A stretch of DNA of 64,000 nt from Sphingomonas sp. IC081 (GTDB taxonomy: Bacteria; Pseudomonadota; Alphaproteobacteria; Sphingomonadales; Sphingomonadaceae). The stretch spans positions 259,001 through 323,000 of the forward strand of contig NZ_CP029761.1 in assembly GCF_006874585.1 (NCBI RefSeq), given 5' to 3'. The notes under the pieces were generated by a model. It did not search any database, was not told the DNA's origin, and saw only the letters and a list, made by a program, of their open reading frames with translations. Below are positions 61,380 through 64,000 of this stretch, piece by piece; position 1 is the stretch's first letter; each line of letters opens with the position of its first letter. Made by a program: the position numbers and the translations under genes.

Positions 61380-62000
61380 ATGCCCAAGCTAGAAATCATC
61401 GAAAACGCCGACAATGCGGCGATCGCCCAGTGGTTCGCCGAGCGTCTGAAGGCCGCACTCGCCACCAGCGCGGACGATATCGCGATCACCGTTCCCGGTG
61501 GTTCGACCCCGTTTCCGATCTTCGATATCCTCGCGCAGGAGGAGCTGCCCTGGCACCGCATCGCGGTATGGCCGGGCGACGATCGCATCGTCGAGGAAGA
61601 TCACCCCGCCAGCAACGTCGGCAAGATGCGGGCCCGGCTCGAACCGGTGGGCGCGCGTATCGTCCCGCTCACCGAGGATGCCCGTCCTCCTCATTTCGCG
61701 ATCGCCTGGCTGGGCATGGGCGGTGATGGCCATATCGCCTCGCTGTTTCCGAACACCAACCCGCAGCCCGGCGATCCCCATCCGGTGCGGCGTCTCACTC
61801 CCGATCCGCTGCCGCCCGAGGCGCCGTTCGACCGTCTCAGCCTGACCATTCCGGCGCTGACCGACAGCGACGAGATCGTTTTCGTGATCCGCGGCGATGA
61901 CAAGCGCGCGATCTTCGAGGCGGCGGTGAAGGGTGAGCATGATCTTCCCGTCGCCCGCCTGCTGGCCGCGGCGCGGCACAAGGTCACCTGCTTCTGCTGA
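61380..62000 (+). CDS. pgl: 6-phosphogluconolactonase
   Basis: Hydrolyses 6-phosphogluconolactone in the pentose phosphate/Entner-Doudoroff route. The 206-residue protein has ITVPGGSTPFPIFDIL, the IAVWPGDDRIVEEDHPASNV segment and WLGMGGDGHIASLFPNT, all typical of Pgl in the glucosamine-6-phosphate isomerase superfamily. ATG 61380 is at the first conserved strand. A small GC hairpin (GGGAG/CTCCC) lies over the expected ribosome site and might damp translation. NUDIX gene follows 5 bp later. Confidence 0.92.
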   Translation: MPKLEIIENADNAAIAQWFAERLKAALATSADDIAITVPGGSTPFPIFDILAQEELPWHRIAVWPGDDRIVEEDHPASNVGKMRARLEPVGARIVPLTEDARPPHFAIAWLGMGGDGHIASLFPNTNPQPGDPHPVRRLTPDPLPPEAPFDRLSLTIPALTDSDEIVFVIRGDDKRAIFEAAVKGEHDLPVARLLAAARHKVTCFC

Positions 62001-62005
62001 GCCTG

Positions 62006-62470
62006 TTGCCGGCACGGTGGCATCGCGCACTGTACCGCCTTGCCCACCGGGTCAGGGTCACGGTCTGGCGGTTCCGGCGCTCGCGGCTCGAAGGCGTCCA
62101 AGTGCTGGCACTCGATGGGCAGGACCGGGTGCTGCTGCTGCGCCATTCCTACGGGTCGGGCAAGTGGATGGCGCCGGGCGGCGGCCTCAACCGGGGTGAG
62201 GACCCGCTTGCGGCGGGCCTGCGCGAATTTGCCGAAGAGACCGGCTGCGAACTGACGCAGGCGCGCCTGCTGCAATTCGTCGAGGAAGATCTCCACGGTG
62301 CCTGCAACCGCGTGAACATCGTTGCCGGGCGATTTTCGGGGCAGCCCAGGGCCGACGGGCGGGAGATCGTCGAGGTCGGAGTGTTTCCGCTGGACGGCTT
62401 GCCCGAATGGATGCCGCAGGGGCGCGCCGGGAAGATTGCCGAGTGGGCGGGATGGTTCCTCGCGCTTTGA
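62006..62470 (+). CDS. NUDIX hydrolase
   Basis: Cleaves a nucleoside-diphosphate-linked substrate. The 154-residue protein has a complete Nudix box, GGGLNRGEDPLAAGLREFAE then ETGCEL (residues 58-83). Start is TTG 62006, 5 bp after pgl, so the two are cotranscribed. A basic N-terminus (RWHRALYRLAHRVRVTVWRF) precedes the fold. Substrate unknown. Confidence 0.9.
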   Translation: MPARWHRALYRLAHRVRVTVWRFRRSRLEGVQVLALDGQDRVLLLRHSYGSGKWMAPGGGLNRGEDPLAAGLREFAEETGCELTQARLLQFVEEDLHGACNRVNIVAGRFSGQPRADGREIVEVGVFPLDGLPEWMPQGRAGKIAEWAGWFLAL

Positions 62471-62490
62471 CCTTGCGGCTGGAGGATCGC

Positions 62491-63606
62491 CTATAGCAGC
62501 GAAAGCTGGCCGTCCTTCGGCTGGCTTTGCTCATCCTCGCCGCGTTCGAGAGCGGAGAGTGTCAGGCCCATCAGCCGGATCGGCTGCGGCAGGGGCTGGA
62601 GATCGTTGAGCAGGGCATGCCCGATCGCCGAGAATTCGGCCTTGCCGGTCACGAAATGGTGCAGCGAGCGGGCGCGGGTGATCGTCGTGAAATCCGCATA
62701 GCGCAGTTTCAGGGTAACGGTGCGACCGCGCGCGCCGGAGCGGTCGATGCGTCCCCAGACGATCTCGACGATCTCGTCCATCGTCGTGCGCAGGGCATCG
62801 GTCCCGGCAATGTCGTCGAAGAAGGTGCGCTCGCCGCCGACCGACTTGCGCGGACGGTCGGCGCGTACTTGCCTGAGGTCGACGCCGCGTGCCGCGCGGA
62901 ACAGATACTCGGCGAAGCTGCCGAAGTGGGAGCGCAGGAAAGCAAGGTCTTTCGCTGCAAGGTCGGCGCCGGTCTCGATGCCGAGGCGCGCCATCTTTTC
63001 CGCGCCGCGCGGGCCGACGCCGTGGAAGCGGCGCACCGGCAGTCCGGCCACGAACCGGGTGCCCTCTCCGGGGCGGATCACGCAGAGGCCATCGGGCTTG
63101 TTCTGGTCGCTGGCGAGCTTGGCGAGAAACTTGTTGTAGGACACCCCGGCACTGGCGGTGAGGGCGGTTTCGGCCTTGATCCGGTTGCGGATCTGCTCGG
63201 CGATGCGGGTGGCGGAGCCAATGCCCTTGAGGTCGGCGGTAACGTCGAGATACGCCTCGTCCAGCGAGAGCGGTTCGACGTGAGGGGTGTAATCGAGAAA
63301 GATGGCGCGGATCTGGTCGCTGACTTGCCGGTAGACGTCGAACCGGGGTTTACGGAAGATCAGGTCTGGGCAGAGCCGGGCCGCCGTTACCGAGGGCATG
63401 GCAGACCGCACCCCGAAGCGCCGTGCCTCGTAGCTGGCCGCCGCGACGACACCGCGCTTGGAGGAACCTCCGACCGCGACCGGCTTTCCGCGCAGCGAGG
63501 GATCGTCGCGCTGCTCGACGCTGGCGAAGAAGGCGTCCATGTCGATGTGGATCACCTTGCGCAGGCCGTCGGCTTCGTCCTCGCGGTTATGATCGGCCGA
63601 TGACAT
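62491..63606 (-). CDS. dinB: DNA polymerase IV (Y family)
   Basis: Error-prone translesion polymerase. The 371-residue chain has the palm motifs VIHIDMDAFFASVEQ and SLDEAYLDV, the helix-hairpin-helix region FHGVGPRGAEKMARLGIETG, the little-finger domain and a C-terminal sliding-clamp peptide DGQLSLL. ATG 63606 (MSSADHNRED) is chosen over 63642 because the extra 12 residues have no family support. Convergent with the NUDIX gene. Confidence 0.95.
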   Translation of the reverse strand: MSSADHNREDEADGLRKVIHIDMDAFFASVEQRDDPSLRGKPVAVGGSSKRGVVAAASYEARRFGVRSAMPSVTAARLCPDLIFRKPRFDVYRQVSDQIRAIFLDYTPHVEPLSLDEAYLDVTADLKGIGSATRIAEQIRNRIKAETALTASAGVSYNKFLAKLASDQNKPDGLCVIRPGEGTRFVAGLPVRRFHGVGPRGAEKMARLGIETGADLAAKDLAFLRSHFGSFAEYLFRAARGVDLRQVRADRPRKSVGGERTFFDDIAGTDALRTTMDEIVEIVWGRIDRSGARGRTVTLKLRYADFTTITRARSLHHFVTGKAEFSAIGHALLNDLQPLPQPIRLMGLTLSALERGEDEQSQPKDGQLSLL

Positions 63607-63648
63607 GGGCGGGCTTATAGCGAGGCGCGCGGCAGGCTCCACATGCGA

Positions 63649-63678
63649 AAACGCCCGCCGGGAGACCGGCGGGCGTTT
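63649..63678. terminator. Intrinsic terminator of the DegP-type gene
   Basis: AAACGCCCGCCGG (63649-63661) pairs with 63666-63678 around GAGA. Read leftward a T run follows the stem. It lies between the protease gene and dinB. Confidence 0.9.
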
Positions 63679-63700
63679 CGTCGAGCGCAGATGGCCGCGA

Positions 63701-64000
63701 TCAGCGCAGGCGCACAGGCACGAAAGCCGGCGACTGGCCGCGCGGCTGGACGCGCAGCAGGATCGCAGGCCGATTGTCGGCCTTGGCCGCCTTGATCACG
63801 TTTTCAAGATCCGCCTTGGTCGTAACCGGCTGGTTATTGGCCGAGAGGATGATGAAGCCGCGGGCAAAGCCCTTCTGGCCGGCATCCGAGCTGGGATCGA
63901 CCGAGACGATGACCAGGCCCTTGGTGCCTTCCGCAGCGCCCAGCTGCCGGGCGATCTGCGGGGTGAGGGTGGTCACGGAGAGGCCGGTGGCCTTCTCGAT
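63701..64000 (-). CDS. DegP/HtrA-type serine protease, C-terminal fragment
   Basis: The gene enters from the right edge and ends at 63701; 99 residues are visible. They form the second PDZ domain of a periplasmic Do-family protease: GLSVTTLTPQIARQLG, GLVIVSVDPSSDAGQKGFAR, GFIILSANNQPVTTKADLEN and ILLRVQPRGQSPAFVPVRL. The catalytic domain and first PDZ are outside the window, so DegP and DegQ-like forms cannot be told apart. Confidence 0.9.
   Translation of the reverse strand: MEKATGLSVTTLTPQIARQLGAAEGTKGLVIVSVDPSSDAGQKGFARGFIILSANNQPVTTKADLENVIKAAKADNRPAILLRVQPRGQSPAFVPVRLR

Noticed and set aside
1..64000. tRNA, rRNA, prophage or restriction/defence systems
   Set aside because: No cloverleaf, rRNA segment, phage structural gene or defence gene was recognised on either strand.

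Overview
The window looks like chromosomal DNA of a sphingomonad alphaproteobacterium, probably Novosphingobium or a close relative. The evidence is high GC, single genes that read like that group (PHB depolymerase, M13 peptidase, short Ugd, the YkuD-like L,D-transpeptidase, GDP-mannose genes) and sphingomonad-style intergenic repeats. The genus is an inference; there is no rRNA or tRNA gene here to confirm it.

Region 1 (1-19.3 kb) is housekeeping and envelope DNA: an exported-protein fragment, phaZ, an ABC exporter, an M13 peptidase, a TonB-like protein, uppP, ppk2, rpmG, lolA, xth, a RibA-type GTP cyclohydrolase, two small membrane or exported proteins, a zinc alcohol dehydrogenase and a beta-helix protein. 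It ends with a histidine kinase that has a very large collagen-like Gly/Pro-rich periplasmic insert and overlaps, by ATGA, an outer-membrane barrel gene. Two related palindromic MITE-like repeats (6952-7242 and 15933-16114) and a candidate structured small RNA (about 10379-10508) lie between genes.

Region 2 (19.3-26.2 kb) is a surface module: an OmpR-type regulator with three helically phased GTTGCA boxes upstream, a Ser/Thr-rich intradiol-dioxygenase-like lipoprotein, and a 1044-residue autotransporter. An IS903-group element with a 9-bp target duplication sits just behind the autotransporter.

Region 3 (26.3-39.6 kb) is an exopolysaccharide locus: galE, a UDP-glucuronate epimerase-like gene, a Wza-like lipoprotein, an M48/PDZ protease, a small exported protein, a Wzy/ligase-like protein, a Wzc-like tyrosine autokinase, an unknown protein and ugd. 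No glycosyltransferase, priming transferase or flippase is present. The place where they might be expected is occupied by IS debris and a truncated gene tail, so the locus looks eroded.

Region 4 (36.2-52.5 kb, overlapping region 3) is a dense insertion-sequence graveyard. It holds three copies of one IS5-family element, an IS66 element carrying a UPF0149/YecA-like passenger, a truncated IS21, an IS3 element split by two other ISs, an IS1380-type element, further IS5-type elements and IS110 remnants. Many insertions are nested, and target duplications often allow the order to be read.

Region 5 (52.5-64 kb) returns to stable genes. A leftward operon of otsB, a GH15 trehalase/glucoamylase-like enzyme and otsA handles trehalose. 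It is followed by mannose-1-phosphate guanylyltransferase and a phosphomannomutase-like HAD protein (GDP-mannose supply), an L,D-transpeptidase-like protein, a small HTH protein, a membrane protein, dps, a 6-phosphogluconolactonase, a NUDIX hydrolase, dinB and the end of a DegP-type protease. Positions and motifs were read by eye; no database search was run.
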